Shown here in pieces: positions 1 through 7,135 of a stretch of DNA of 64,000 nucleotides (the stretch's first letter is position 1; every line of letters begins with the position of its first letter). Under the pieces are notes generated by a model. It was given only the letters and a program-made list of their open reading frames with translations. It was not told the origin of the DNA and made no database searches. Source of the stretch: Oscillospiraceae bacterium (GTDB taxonomy: Bacteria; Bacillota; Clostridia; Oscillospirales; Oscillospiraceae); NCBI GenBank assembly GCA_910575505.1, contig CAJTFK010000019.1, positions 1 to 64,000 of the forward strand, in the 5' to 3' direction. A program made the position numbers and the translations under genes.

Positions 1-235
1 CGGAAATGGCCCGGCATCCGGCGGCTTCCGCGCCGATGCAGGTGGACATGGCGGAGTGCTCGGATTCCACGGCGATGAAATCGGTGTCCACCTCGCCGTT
101 GTCCACATAGGCGGAGAAGTACTGAGGAATTTCCGTGCTGGGCGTGATGGGATACGCGCCCATGACGTCGGGGTTGATCTGCTTCATGGCGTAGGCAACG
201 GCTTCGTTGCCGGACAGTCTTTCTCTGATACTCAT
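1..235 (-). CDS. porA: 2-oxoacid:ferredoxin oxidoreductase alpha subunit, 5' part only
   Basis: Only the first 78 codons lie in the window; the rest runs off the left edge. The N-terminus reads MSIRERLSGNEAVAYAM, followed by the family motif GAYPITPSTEIPQYF and then VESEHSAM. These are typical of the alpha (pyrimidine-binding) subunit of pyruvate/2-ketoisovalerate ferredoxin oxidoreductases. It follows the gamma and delta subunit genes, so a gamma-delta-alpha(-beta) order is expected, with beta outside the window. The enzyme oxidatively decarboxylates a 2-oxoacid to acyl-CoA and reduces ferredoxin in the cytoplasm. Neighbouring methionine gamma-lyase and RidA make 2-oxobutyrate a likely substrate (inference). 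Substrate specificity cannot be read from this fragment. Confidence 0.85.
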   Translation of the reverse strand, partial: MSIRERLSGNEAVAYAMKQINPDVMGAYPITPSTEIPQYFSAYVDNGEVDTDFIAVESEHSAMSTCIGAEAAGCRAIS

Positions 236-252
236 TTTATCCTAGCCCCTCC

Positions 253-561
253 TTACTTTTCGTCCTTGACCATGGTGATGGCCCCGAAGGGGCAGACATT
301 GGCGCAGATGCCGCAGCCCTTGCAGAAGAAGTAGTTGAAGTCCTCCCGCCTGCCTTCGCTGTTGACGGGGATGGACATGTCCGGGCACACCGGGGCGCAC
401 AGCAGACACTGCTTGCACTTGTCCATATCCAGTACCGGCTTCATGGTCCGCCAGTCGCCGGTCTCCACCACCTGGGACGTGCCGCCTTCAAAGATGGCGC
501 CGCCGGGGGTGATGTCCTTCCATGTGACCTGAGGGGTCATATCCTTCGCTAAATGGCTCAT
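253..561 (-). CDS. porD: 2-oxoacid:ferredoxin oxidoreductase delta subunit (2[4Fe-4S] ferredoxin)
   Basis: This 102-residue protein has two CxxCxxCxxxCP clusters, Cys49/52/55/59 and Cys80/83/86/90, which bind two [4Fe-4S] centres. The first 40 residues (containing VTWKDITPGGAIFEGG) are the extension typical of PorD-type subunits rather than free ferredoxins. It passes electrons from the catalytic subunits to free ferredoxin. The start overlaps the gamma-subunit stop by 4 nt (ATGA), so translation is coupled, and the alpha subunit begins 17 nt downstream. No unusual features. Confidence 0.9.
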   Translation of the reverse strand: MSHLAKDMTPQVTWKDITPGGAIFEGGTSQVVETGDWRTMKPVLDMDKCKQCLLCAPVCPDMSIPVNSEGRREDFNYFFCKGCGICANVCPFGAITMVKDEK

Positions 562-1136
562 CCTTCCTTGACCTCCTCCATAGAGCGTTTCAGGGCCCGC
601 ATGTTGCCCTCGATGACCTGGGGCTTGGTGGCGAATTTGTGCTTGAAAGACGCCTCCATATCCTTAATGAACTCCTCTGCGTTGACCACGCCGGAGACCT
701 TCACGATGGCGGCCAGCATGGGGGTGTTGGGGAAGTTCTTCCCCAGCTCCTCTTCGGAAATTTTGCCCGCGTCGATGGTGCACACCCGGCCCTCGTAGCC
801 CTTCAGCAGGGGGCGGAGCTCTTCCGGGGACTTGCCGGAGTTGATGACGATGGCCCCTTCTTTCTTAAGGCCCGCCGTCACGTCCACGGCGGAGATCAAC
901 GTCTCGTCCACCACGACTACATAGTCCGGCTCATAGATGTTGGAGTGGACCGTGCTCCGCTCCGAGCTGATGCGGTTGTACGCCGTGATGGGCGCGCCCA
1001 TGCGCTCCGGGCCGTACTCCGGGAAGCCCTGGACATACTTGCCCGTGTTGAACGCCGCGTCCGCCAGCAGCAAAGACGCAGTTTTCGCGCCCTGGCCGCC
1101 ACGGCCGTGCCAGCGGATTTCTACGATGTCTTTCAT
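558..1136 (-). CDS. porG: 2-oxoacid:ferredoxin oxidoreductase gamma subunit
   Basis: 192 residues with the gamma-subunit opening EIRWHGRGGQGAKTAS (a CoA-binding type fold) and the motif FPEYGPERMGAPITAYNRIS. The length is normal for the stand-alone gamma chain of four-subunit 2-oxoacid oxidoreductases. It is the first oxidoreductase gene after ridA, 170 nt downstream of it, and overlaps porD by 4 nt. It contributes to binding CoA and organising the complex. Family membership is clear. Pyruvate, 2-oxobutyrate or a branched-chain oxoacid could be the substrate; the local gene context favours 2-oxobutyrate. Confidence 0.9.
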   Translation of the reverse strand: MKDIVEIRWHGRGGQGAKTASLLLADAAFNTGKYVQGFPEYGPERMGAPITAYNRISSERSTVHSNIYEPDYVVVVDETLISAVDVTAGLKKEGAIVINSGKSPEELRPLLKGYEGRVCTIDAGKISEEELGKNFPNTPMLAAIVKVSGVVNAEEFIKDMEASFKHKFATKPQVIEGNMRALKRSMEEVKEG

Positions 1137-1306
1137 TCGCTTTTTCTCCTCTCATTGGGCTTATGCTTTTTTAATTCTGTGGCCCTTTGGTTCCGGGCCT
1201 GAGTCGTTTGCCGGTTTCCCCGTCCGCGTCCGGCGGCTCCCTGTCTCTGCCGCGCAAAATCTCTGCTCTGCGGAGACGTCCGCCTGTTCGGAGCGGCGGG
1301 GATGTT

Positions 1307-1684
1307 TTATTTGCAGACCGCGATGATCTCAATCTCACACAGCAGCTTCTTGGGCAGCTCCCGCACCGCGACGCAGGACCGGGCGGGCTTGCCGGTGAAA
1401 TACCGGGCGTAGACGCCATTGAAGGCTGCGAAATCGCCCATGTCAGCCAGGAAGCAGGTGGTTTTCACCACATCCTCAAAGCCCAGGCCATTGGCCTCCA
1501 GAATGGCCTTCACGTTCTGGCAACACCGCTCCGCCTGCTCCTCAATGGTGGTTCCGGCCACCTCGCCGGTGCCGGGGGTCAGCGCCACCTGGCCGGAGGC
1601 GAACAGGAATCCGTTGGCCTTCATCGCCTGGGAGTAGGGCCCGATTGCCGCCGGCGCGGCGGGTGTGCTTGTTACTTCAATCAT
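1307..1684 (-). CDS. ridA: RidA family enamine/imine deaminase
   Basis: 125 residues, matching the YjgF/YER057c/UK114 family in length and motifs: AAIGPYSQAMKANGFLFASGQ at the front, CFLADMGDFAAFNGVYARYF in the middle and PARSCVAVRELPK with the substrate-binding Arg. RidA hydrolyses 2-aminoacrylate/2-aminocrotonate-type intermediates released by PLP enzymes to 2-oxoacid plus ammonia. Methionine gamma-lyase, encoded just upstream, releases such an enamine on the way to 2-oxobutyrate, so this RidA probably speeds that last step (inference). I chose the ATG at 1684 because GAAAGGA lies at the right distance. An in-frame ATG at 1723 lacks a good site. Confidence 0.9.
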   Translation of the reverse strand: MIEVTSTPAAPAAIGPYSQAMKANGFLFASGQVALTPGTGEVAGTTIEEQAERCCQNVKAILEANGLGFEDVVKTTCFLADMGDFAAFNGVYARYFTGKPARSCVAVRELPKKLLCEIEIIAVCK

Positions 1685-1703
1685 TGCTCTCACGTTCCTT
1701 TCT

Positions 1704-1838
1704 TCAGCAGTCCATTTCAGCATATGGTTTCAAAAGCTCCTCCAAAGCCAGCCTGACACTGCTTTGGACAGCTTCTTGCATCTCAGTATAACACATATGA
1801 TGTCTGACAGCAAATAGAATTTCACGCTGAACTAACAT
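1704..1838 (-). CDS. possible 44-residue leader ORF before ridA
   Basis: This short ORF ends in a stop that sits just before the ridA ribosome binding site. It could be translated from an ATG at 1838 preceded by a weak AGGGGG. Its 3' half (CYTEMQEAVQSSVRLALEELLKPY) looks helical. The candidate ridA promoter lies inside it, which argues against its being a gene transcribed from that promoter. I have no family for it and think it may be chance. Confidence 0.2.
   Translation of the reverse strand: MLVQREILFAVRHHMCYTEMQEAVQSSVRLALEELLKPYAEMDC
1785..1813 (-). promoter_or_regulatory. sigma-A promoter for ridA-porGDA
   Basis: Minus-strand TTGCTG, a 17-bp spacer, then TATACT. Transcription would start near 1778, about 95 nt before the ridA ATG. 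This gives ridA and the oxidoreductase genes a promoter of their own, separate from that of methionine gamma-lyase. The assignment rests on consensus match only. Confidence 0.55.
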
Positions 1839-1930
1839 TTTTCGCGCCCCCTGCGGTCCTTGCGCCGGACGTGCTCCGATCTTCTGCGGGGCTCCCTCTT
1901 CCCGTGCCGGCACAAAAGGAGGACTCAGGA

Positions 1931-1957
1931 CGCGGCGGGCAGCTTGTGCCCGCCGCG
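1931..1957 (-). terminator. strong GC hairpin after the methionine gamma-lyase gene
   Basis: CGCGGCGGGCA and TGCCCGCCGCG form an 11-bp perfect stem with a 5-nt loop, 36 nt beyond the methionine gamma-lyase stop. No T-run follows on the minus strand. It may therefore be a 3'-end stabiliser or partial terminator rather than a classic intrinsic terminator. It lies in the 309-nt gap before ridA, which otherwise holds only the ridA promoter and a doubtful short ORF. Confidence 0.4.
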
Positions 1958-1993
1958 AACCCAGGTGCTTTCGCAAAAACGCGGGACGTCCGA

Positions 1994-3190
1994 TCAGACC
2001 AGAGTATCCAGAACAGCCTTCAGATCAGCAATGATGTCCTCGGGATCCTCCAGGCCCACGCTGATGCGGACCAGGCCCTCGGAGATTCCGGCGGCCTTCA
2101 GCTCTTCGGCGGTATAGGTGGAGTGGGTCATAGTGGCAGGATGCTCCACTAGGGTCTCGGCATCACCCAGGGAAACGGCGATGGTGCACAGCTCCAGCTT
2201 ATTCAGAGCAGCGGCCACGGCGGCCTTGTCAGCTTTCAGCTCAATGGACATCATGCCGCCGGGAAGCTTCATCTGCTTTTCGGCGATTTCATGGCCCTTG
2301 AAGCTCTTGGAGCCGGGATAATAGACCTTGTCAACGGCGGGGTGGTTTTCAAAGAACTCCGCCACCTTTTTGGCATTGGCGCAGTGGCGCTCCATGCGGA
2401 TGTCCAGGGTCTTCATGCCCCGGGCCATCAGGAAGGCGTTGAAGGGACTCATGACCGCGCCGGTCATGTCCTTCAGGCCGAACATGCGGCACTGGCCCAC
2501 GAACTCCGCGCTGCCCACGATGACGCCCGCGATGACGTCCCCATGGCCGTTGAGGTACTTGGTGGCGCTGTGGACCACTACGTCGGCGCCCAGCTCCAGA
2601 GGACGCTGGAGGTACGGGGTGCAGAAGGTATTATCCACGATGACCTTGATATCGGAGTTGAACTCATGAGCGGTCCTGGCAATCAGCTCGATGTCCAGCA
2701 GCTTCAGCGTCGGATTGCAGGGGGTCTCAAAATAGACCACCTTGGTCTTATCCGTCATGGCTTTTTTCAGGTTCTCGATATCGCTCAGGTCCGTGAGCGT
2801 GACCTTTACGCCGAACTTGCTCATGCCGTGGTTCAGCAGCGCGTATGTACAGCCGTACAGAGTTTCGTCCGCGACGATCTCATCCCCGGCCACCACGGCG
2901 CTCCACAGGGCGGAGGAAATGGCGCCCATGCCGGAGGCGGTGCACAGAGCGGCCTCGGCGCCCTCCAGAGAAGCCATCTTGGCCTCCACGGCGGCCAGCG
3001 TCGGGTTGCCCAGACGGGAATAGATGTAGCCCTCTTCCTGACCCGCAAAACGGGCCCCGCCCTGCTCCACAGTCTCAAACTCGAAGGTGGAGGTCTGGTA
3101 AATGGGGTCGCACAGGGAGCCGGCGGCATTTTTCACCTTGCCGGTATGGATCTGACGGGTGGCAAAGCCCAGATTCTTGTTGCTGCTCAT
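1994..3190 (-). CDS. megL: methionine gamma-lyase (PLP, Cys/Met metabolism family)
   Basis: 398 residues, the usual size of methionine gamma-lyase. PLP-binding Lys211 lies in VVVHSATKYLNGHGD, Asp186 in VIVDNTFC, Tyr112 in the active site and YSRLGNPT near residue 58. Cys114 in LYGCT is the residue that marks true methionine gamma-lyases against cystathionine lyases and synthases, which usually lack it. The enzyme splits methionine into methanethiol, ammonia and 2-oxobutyrate in the cytoplasm. I chose the ATG at 3190 because AAGGAAGG precedes it; the longer reading to 3232 has no such site. It is divergent from a LysR regulator and upstream of ridA and a 2-oxoacid oxidoreductase. Homocysteine or cysteine could also be substrates. 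Confidence 0.85.
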   Translation of the reverse strand: MSSNKNLGFATRQIHTGKVKNAAGSLCDPIYQTSTFEFETVEQGGARFAGQEEGYIYSRLGNPTLAAVEAKMASLEGAEAALCTASGMGAISSALWSAVVAGDEIVADETLYGCTYALLNHGMSKFGVKVTLTDLSDIENLKKAMTDKTKVVYFETPCNPTLKLLDIELIARTAHEFNSDIKVIVDNTFCTPYLQRPLELGADVVVHSATKYLNGHGDVIAGVIVGSAEFVGQCRMFGLKDMTGAVMSPFNAFLMARGMKTLDIRMERHCANAKKVAEFFENHPAVDKVYYPGSKSFKGHEIAEKQMKLPGGMMSIELKADKAAVAAALNKLELCTIAVSLGDAETLVEHPATMTHSTYTAEELKAAGISEGLVRISVGLEDPEDIIADLKAVLDTLV

Positions 3191-3691
3191 AAACGTGTGC
3201 CTTCCTTTCTTTATTTGGTCCAGTTGTGTCAAGGTGTCGGGAGCGGCGAAACATCACTCAGATTTCGTTTTTTCCGTTGTTTCATTAAAAACGGGGATCT
3301 GACGAGGAATCGGCGCAAACTGAAAGAATAAGGGGAGTTGGGAGATACGGCGGAATTTGTGTGTCATGTTGACGGCGAACCGAAGAACAAAGCTCCGGTT
3401 TTTTGTCAACTTCTATAATAACCATACCACTTTTCAAGGAAAGGTGTTAGTACCAGTTTTTTTCAAGCAGTTAACGATTTTAGTGATAGCTATTTGACTT
3501 TTCGGACACAGTCCTCTATAATGAGGGAACGGATGCGCCCTCTCCGGCCCGGGTGTATTTTCTCCGCGCCGGATCCAGGGCGCATCTCCAAAGCGTACTT
3601 ATCACACAGTTCGGCGGGCCGCCTGCCGGGAAACGCGGCTGCCGCGGGACGGGTTCCGTCCGGTTTCAACGCGGGATTTCAGGGAGCGCTC
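3191..3691. promoter_or_regulatory. divergent control region between methionine gamma-lyase and lysR
   Basis: 501 nt without a convincing gene. The AT-rich part (about 3400-3520) contains the lysR promoter and the palindrome ATAGCTAT at 3486-3493, which abuts its -35. That palindrome is a candidate site for autoregulation by the LysR protein, whose family favours T-N11-A sites. On the minus strand CTTTCC-N17-TATTAT around 3415-3445 is a weak candidate for the lyase promoter. The rest (3191-3390) would be a leader of about 200 nt. I see no known riboswitch in it. Confidence 0.4.
3494..3522 (+). promoter_or_regulatory. consensus sigma-A promoter for lysR
   Basis: TTGACT, 17 bp, TATAAT on the plus strand, one mismatch from perfect consensus. 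Transcription would begin near 3529 and give a leader of about 160 nt before the LysR ATG at 3692. The strength suggests that repression, probably autoregulation, controls it. Confidence 0.75.
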
Positions 3692-4660
3692 ATGACATTT
3701 CAGCAATTGACCTATGTGGTGGAGATTTCGAAGTGCGGCTCTATCAACAAGGCCGCCAGCAAGCTCTTCCTGTCCCAGTCCGGCATCTCCACTGCCGTGC
3801 GGGAGCTGGAAGAAGAGCTGGGCATTCAGTTTTTCGTGCGCAGCAACCGGGGCGTGGAGTTTACGGCGGACGGCCGGGAATTCCTCAGTTACGCCGTATC
3901 TCTTCTGGAGCAGAAGCACTGGATTGAAAACCGTTACGGAGATGTGCAGAACGCCGCGCCGTCCACCTATCTCTCGGTCTCCACCCAGCGGTATCCCTTT
4001 ACCGAGGACGCTTTTCTGCGCTTCCTCCAGACCATTGAATACAGCCGCTATCACTTTTCCATCCGGGAGGTGGATCTGGACGCGGTGATTGACGACGTAT
4101 ATGACCACCGGGCCGACATCGGGGTGATCTGCCTGACGGAGCTGACCGAAAAAATGGTGCTCCGCTTTCTGGACTCCCGGTCCCTGACCTTCCATGAAAT
4201 CGCGGTGGTGGCGCCCTGCATCTACGTTCACAGGGGGCACCCCCTGGCAGAGCGGGAGACAGTCACTGAGGAGGACCTGGCCGGTTACCCCTATATCATT
4301 TTTGAGCGGGAGCAGGGCATGGCGGTGGACTTCTCCGAGGAATACAGGATGCTGTCCCTGAAAAAGCCGGCCAGGCATATCAGCGTCAATAACCGCACCA
4401 CCATGCTGCGGGTCCTCTCCCGCATTGACGCGTTTACCACCGGCAGCGGCCTGATTACGGAGAGCAGCAGCTATCGGGACCTCATCACCGTCCCCCTGGC
4501 GGGGAAAAGCGGCATCCGCATCGGATGGATCACCCTGAAAAACAGCAAGCTTTCCGCGCAGGCGGAGCATTTTGTGGAGCTGCTGGAGTCCAGCGTCATG
4601 GATTCCATCCGCTTCACGGAGGAATCCCGGCAGGCCGAACGGGTCCGGTGGCTGTCCTGA
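3692..4660 (+). CDS. LysR-type transcriptional regulator
   Basis: 322 residues. The N-terminal winged helix (residues 1-60) has MTFQQLTYVVEISKCGSINKAASKLFLSQSGISTAVRELEEELG with the usual LysR spacing. The effector domain spans about 90-300. I chose the ATG at 3692 because AGGGAG precedes it and because the upstream in-frame sequence is not protein-like. It is divergent from methionine gamma-lyase and convergent with an NhaC-type transporter, so it most likely senses methionine or a product and controls the lyase and perhaps the transporter (inference). A hairpin terminator follows. The effector is unknown. Confidence 0.85.
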   Translation: MTFQQLTYVVEISKCGSINKAASKLFLSQSGISTAVRELEEELGIQFFVRSNRGVEFTADGREFLSYAVSLLEQKHWIENRYGDVQNAAPSTYLSVSTQRYPFTEDAFLRFLQTIEYSRYHFSIREVDLDAVIDDVYDHRADIGVICLTELTEKMVLRFLDSRSLTFHEIAVVAPCIYVHRGHPLAERETVTEEDLAGYPYIIFEREQGMAVDFSEEYRMLSLKKPARHISVNNRTTMLRVLSRIDAFTTGSGLITESSSYRDLITVPLAGKSGIRIGWITLKNSKLSAQAEHFVELLESSVMDSIRFTEESRQAERVRWLS

Positions 4661-4684
4661 AGACTGATTCTTATGCTTTTAATT

Positions 4685-4711
4685 GGAGCGCCGGTTTCCC
4701 GGCGCTCCTTT
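4685..4711 (+). terminator. terminator between lysR and the convergent transporter
   Basis: GGAGCGCCGG and CCGGCGCTCC make a 10-bp perfect stem with a TTTC loop, followed by TTTG. AATTAAAAG follows in the other direction, so it may also help end the convergent nhaC transcript. Confidence 0.75.
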
Positions 4712-4734
4712 GTACACAGGATGAATTGTTTCGA

Positions 4735-6159
4735 TCAGACGCCGCTTTCCAGCTCTTTCTCGGCTTTCAGCAGAGCCTTCCTGGCCTCCACGCCGGACTC
4801 CGCCACGTCATACTCCCAGTTCCAGGGGTCCTTGCGGCAGGCGCCGTCGGCAAAGGGAACGAAGATAGAGGCGATGCCCACAACGGCCAGAATCCAGCAG
4901 TACCACAGATTGGGGATGATGTCCGTGGGATTCATGGCGATGCCGTAGGCGCTGGTCAGGGCCGCGGCGCTCAGCAGCTGTGCGCCATAGGGGATAATGC
5001 CCTGGAAGACGCAGGAGAACACGTCCAGCAGAGAGGCGGTCCGGCGGGGGTCTACCTTGTACTCGTGGCTGATTTCCTTGGCCATGCTTCCGCTGAGGAC
5101 GATGGCCACGGTGTTGTTGGCTGTGGCGCAGTCGGCCAGGGACACCAGGGCGGCAATGCCCACCTGGGCGGACTTGTTGCCTTTCATCATGCCCCGCAGG
5201 CTGTTGATGAGCCAGTTGATGCCTCCGTTGTGTGTAACCATTTCGCCCATGCCGCCGCAGAACAGGGTCAGGAAGAACACCTCGTTCATGCCGGTGAAGC
5301 CGCTCCAGACCGCCTGAGCAAAGCCGAAGAGGTCCAGGGAGGCGGTGGCCACGCCGATGATGCCGGCCACGAAGATGCCGATGGTCAGTACCAGGAACAC
5401 GTTGATGCCGACCAGGGCCAGGATCAGCACCAGCAGATAGGGAACCACCTTGATGATGCTGTAGCTCAGGTCGCCCATGCTGGCGGCAGTCTCAGGCCGG
5501 CCCACAACCAGCAGAACGATGAAGGTGATCAGCGCGGCGGGGAGCGCGATGAAGAAGTTCACCCGGAACTTATCCCGCATCTCGCAGCCCTGGGAACGGG
5601 TGGCGGCGATGGTGGTATCGGAGATCATGGACAGGTTGTCGCCGAACATGGCGCCGCCCACGCAGGCGCCCACCATCAGGGGAATGCTCAGGCCGCCCTT
5701 GTCGGCCACGCCTACGGCGATGGGCACAATGGCGCCGATGGTTCCCATGGAGGTTCCGGTGGCGGTGCCCATGAAGGCGGAGATGATAAACACGCCTGCG
5801 GCCAGGAACTGCACGGGAATCAGGGACAGGCCCAGGTTCACGGTGGCGTCCCGTCCGCCCATGGAGGCGGCCACGCTGGAGAACGCTCCGGCAAGCAGGT
5901 AAATCATCAGCATGGTCAGCACGTCGATGTTGGCAGCGCCTCTGGCAAAGATGGCGAAACGCTCATCCAGACTGCCCCTGGTGATGGCGAAGGCCACCAG
6001 CAGGGCGATAAACATGGCGGTGACGGAGGGGAACTGGTAGAACGCCATTTCAACGCCCTGCGCCTGAAGGATCAGGCCCGCGCCCAGATAAATAATGACA
6101 AAAATCAGAAATGGGACTAGCGCGAGGCCGCTGCTCTTCTTGTTCAAGTTGTGATCCAT
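4735..6159 (-). CDS. NhaC-superfamily transporter, possible methionine carrier (MetT-like)
   Basis: 474 residues with about eleven to twelve hydrophobic segments. It carries the superfamily signature GDNLSMISDTTIAATR near residue 195 and a second repeat motif LADCATANNTVAIVLSG near 345. NhaC proteins are Na+/H+ antiporters, but one branch, MetT, was proposed from comparative genomics to import methionine in Gram-positive bacteria. Its position in a methionine-breakdown cluster, next to the cluster's LysR gene, favours a methionine or related substrate over plain Na+/H+ exchange (inference). It has its own promoter. ATG at 6159 is preceded by AAAAGGAGAAG. Confidence 0.7.
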   Translation of the reverse strand: MDHNLNKKSSGLALVPFLIFVIIYLGAGLILQAQGVEMAFYQFPSVTAMFIALLVAFAITRGSLDERFAIFARGAANIDVLTMLMIYLLAGAFSSVAASMGGRDATVNLGLSLIPVQFLAAGVFIISAFMGTATGTSMGTIGAIVPIAVGVADKGGLSIPLMVGACVGGAMFGDNLSMISDTTIAATRSQGCEMRDKFRVNFFIALPAALITFIVLLVVGRPETAASMGDLSYSIIKVVPYLLVLILALVGINVFLVLTIGIFVAGIIGVATASLDLFGFAQAVWSGFTGMNEVFFLTLFCGGMGEMVTHNGGINWLINSLRGMMKGNKSAQVGIAALVSLADCATANNTVAIVLSGSMAKEISHEYKVDPRRTASLLDVFSCVFQGIIPYGAQLLSAAALTSAYGIAMNPTDIIPNLWYCWILAVVGIASIFVPFADGACRKDPWNWEYDVAESGVEARKALLKAEKELESGV

Positions 6160-6263
6160 ATTCTTCTCCTTTTCTTCTTTTCTGCTCTTGACTGCTTCAA
6201 TGGGTGCGCCTCCTCGTCTTATTGCACATTTTTCCGCTAAGAGTCTCCCGCACTCTTGTTCAA

Positions 6264-6293
6264 ATTATATCATATTTTTGAATAATCTGTTAA
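6264..6293 (-). promoter_or_regulatory. promoter for the NhaC-family gene
   Basis: Minus-strand TTAACA, 18 bp, TATAAT. Transcription would start near 6257, giving a leader of about 100 nt. That leader contains an extra GAGGAGG upstream of the real start region; its purpose is unclear. Confidence 0.6.
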
Positions 6294-6410
6294 TAGACAT
6301 TTTACGGAATGGATTCTCGATTTTTCTGATAACAAAACGAATTTTTTTGGGGAAATCAGACAATTTGTTGTTTGAATTCAGGTGTTCTGCACAAAATGAG
6401 AGGAGTTTGC

Positions 6411-6440
6411 TTGACGAAACCGCAACCATGATGGTACACT
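6411..6440 (+). promoter_or_regulatory. candidate promoter for the TM1266-ABC operon
   Basis: TTGACG, 18 bp, TACACT on the plus strand. If this is the start, the mRNA has an untranslated leader of about 395 nt before the ATG at 6843. This is unusually long for a small operon and fits a control element in the leader. Confidence 0.45.
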
Positions 6441-6446
6441 ATACTC

Positions 6447-6724
6447 ATTCACCAGCGCACACCGCTCAGGCGGCCGTCTCCGGGAAGAGGTTTTGACCAT
6501 CTGACCGGCGGACCGCACCTGACGCGCTCAGCAGCGCCGTCGTTCTGCCGGTCAGGCTCCCCCTTCGGGACCCACGCCGCAAGAGGCCGCACAGACTTAA
6601 AGCTTCCCGCGGACATCCGCGGGCTTTGCCTCTGCCGGCCGGCGGAGGTTTTCTGTTTCCCCGGCACGCTCCGCAGGGATCTTCGGCCAAGCCCGTTTAA
6701 AGGGCACCGGAAGCGCGGGATACT
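6447..6724 (+). other. structured, non-coding leader of the TM1266-ABC operon
   Basis: No credible gene. Paired elements include CTGACCGG (about 6499) with CCGGTCAG (about 6552), and the hairpin CCCGCGGACATCCGCGGG near 6606-6623, flanked by AAAGC and CTTTG. That hairpin resembles a terminator with a poor T-run. I looked for TPP, cobalamin, molybdenum-cofactor and NiCo riboswitch motifs and recognised none. It may be a structured leader of unknown type, or only GC-rich spacer. Confidence 0.35.
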
Positions 6725-6818
6725 AAAAAGACGGCGCTAAAAAAGCAGCGCGCAAAAAAAAGCGGCGCGCAAAAAAAGCGGCGCGCAAAAAAAGCGGCGC
6801 GCAAAAAAAGCGGCGCGC
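6725..6818 (+). repeat. 16-bp tandem repeat directly before a ribosome binding site
   Basis: Units of AAAAAAAGCGGCGCGC: three exact copies (6771-6786, 6787-6802, 6803-6818), one with an extra A (6754-6770) and two worn copies upstream (6725-6738, 6739-6753). The A-tracts vary from 5 to 8. The array stops 12 nt before AAGGAGG (6831-6837) of the first gene. Both the copy number and the homopolymers are prone to replication slippage. The GC halves can pair with one another in RNA. Confidence 0.95.
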
Positions 6819-6842
6819 AGAAAAACGGTCAAGGAGGGAACC

Positions 6843-7106
6843 ATGAGCATAAAACCGGAGAATCGGGTGGCCGTGCTGACGGTCATCGTACGGGAGACCG
6901 CCTCGGTGGCGGCGCTGAACCAGCTGCTGCACCAATATGAGGACTGCGTTCTGAGCCGGATGGGCGTCCCCTGCCGGGAGCGGGGCATCCGCCTCATCAG
7001 CGTGGCCCTGGACGCCCCGGCAGACGACATTTCCGCCCTGTCCGGAAAAATCGGACGGCTGGAGGGCGTTACGGCCAAGACCGTCTACGCCCCCGAAAAC
7101 GCTTGA
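6843..7106 (+). CDS. TM1266-family small regulator-like protein
   Basis: 87 residues. The pattern HQYEDCVLSRMGVPCRERG, LISVALDAPADDISALSGKIGRLEGVTAKT matches the TM1266 family (annotated as putative iron-only hydrogenase system regulator), which has a ferredoxin-like fold resembling the NikR/ACT ligand-binding module. It has no DNA-binding domain. Its function is not established; in many anaerobes it lies by hydrogenase maturation genes, but here it precedes an ABC importer. The AAGGAGG at 6831 sets the ATG at 6843. The next gene begins 29 nt downstream, so it is the first gene of the operon. It may sense the importer's ligand (speculative). Confidence 0.75.
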   Translation: MSIKPENRVAVLTVIVRETASVAALNQLLHQYEDCVLSRMGVPCRERGIRLISVALDAPADDISALSGKIGRLEGVTAKTVYAPENA

Positions 7107-7135
7107 AGAATAGACGAATAAAGGAGAAGCTGACC

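Noticed and set aside
3494-3691. N-terminal extension of LysR from an ATG at 3494
   Set aside because: The segment overlaps the -35 and -10 of the promoter, is not protein-like, and the ATG at 3692 has the ribosome binding site and the standard LysR N-terminus.
6447-6724. TPP riboswitch before the NMT1-like binding protein
   Set aside because: Neither the CTGAGA nor the ACCTGAT-CTGGATAATGCCAGCG segments are present.
6725-6818. Possible CRISPR array
   Set aside because: The units are contiguous 16-bp tandem copies with no spacers, so this is a simple tandem repeat.
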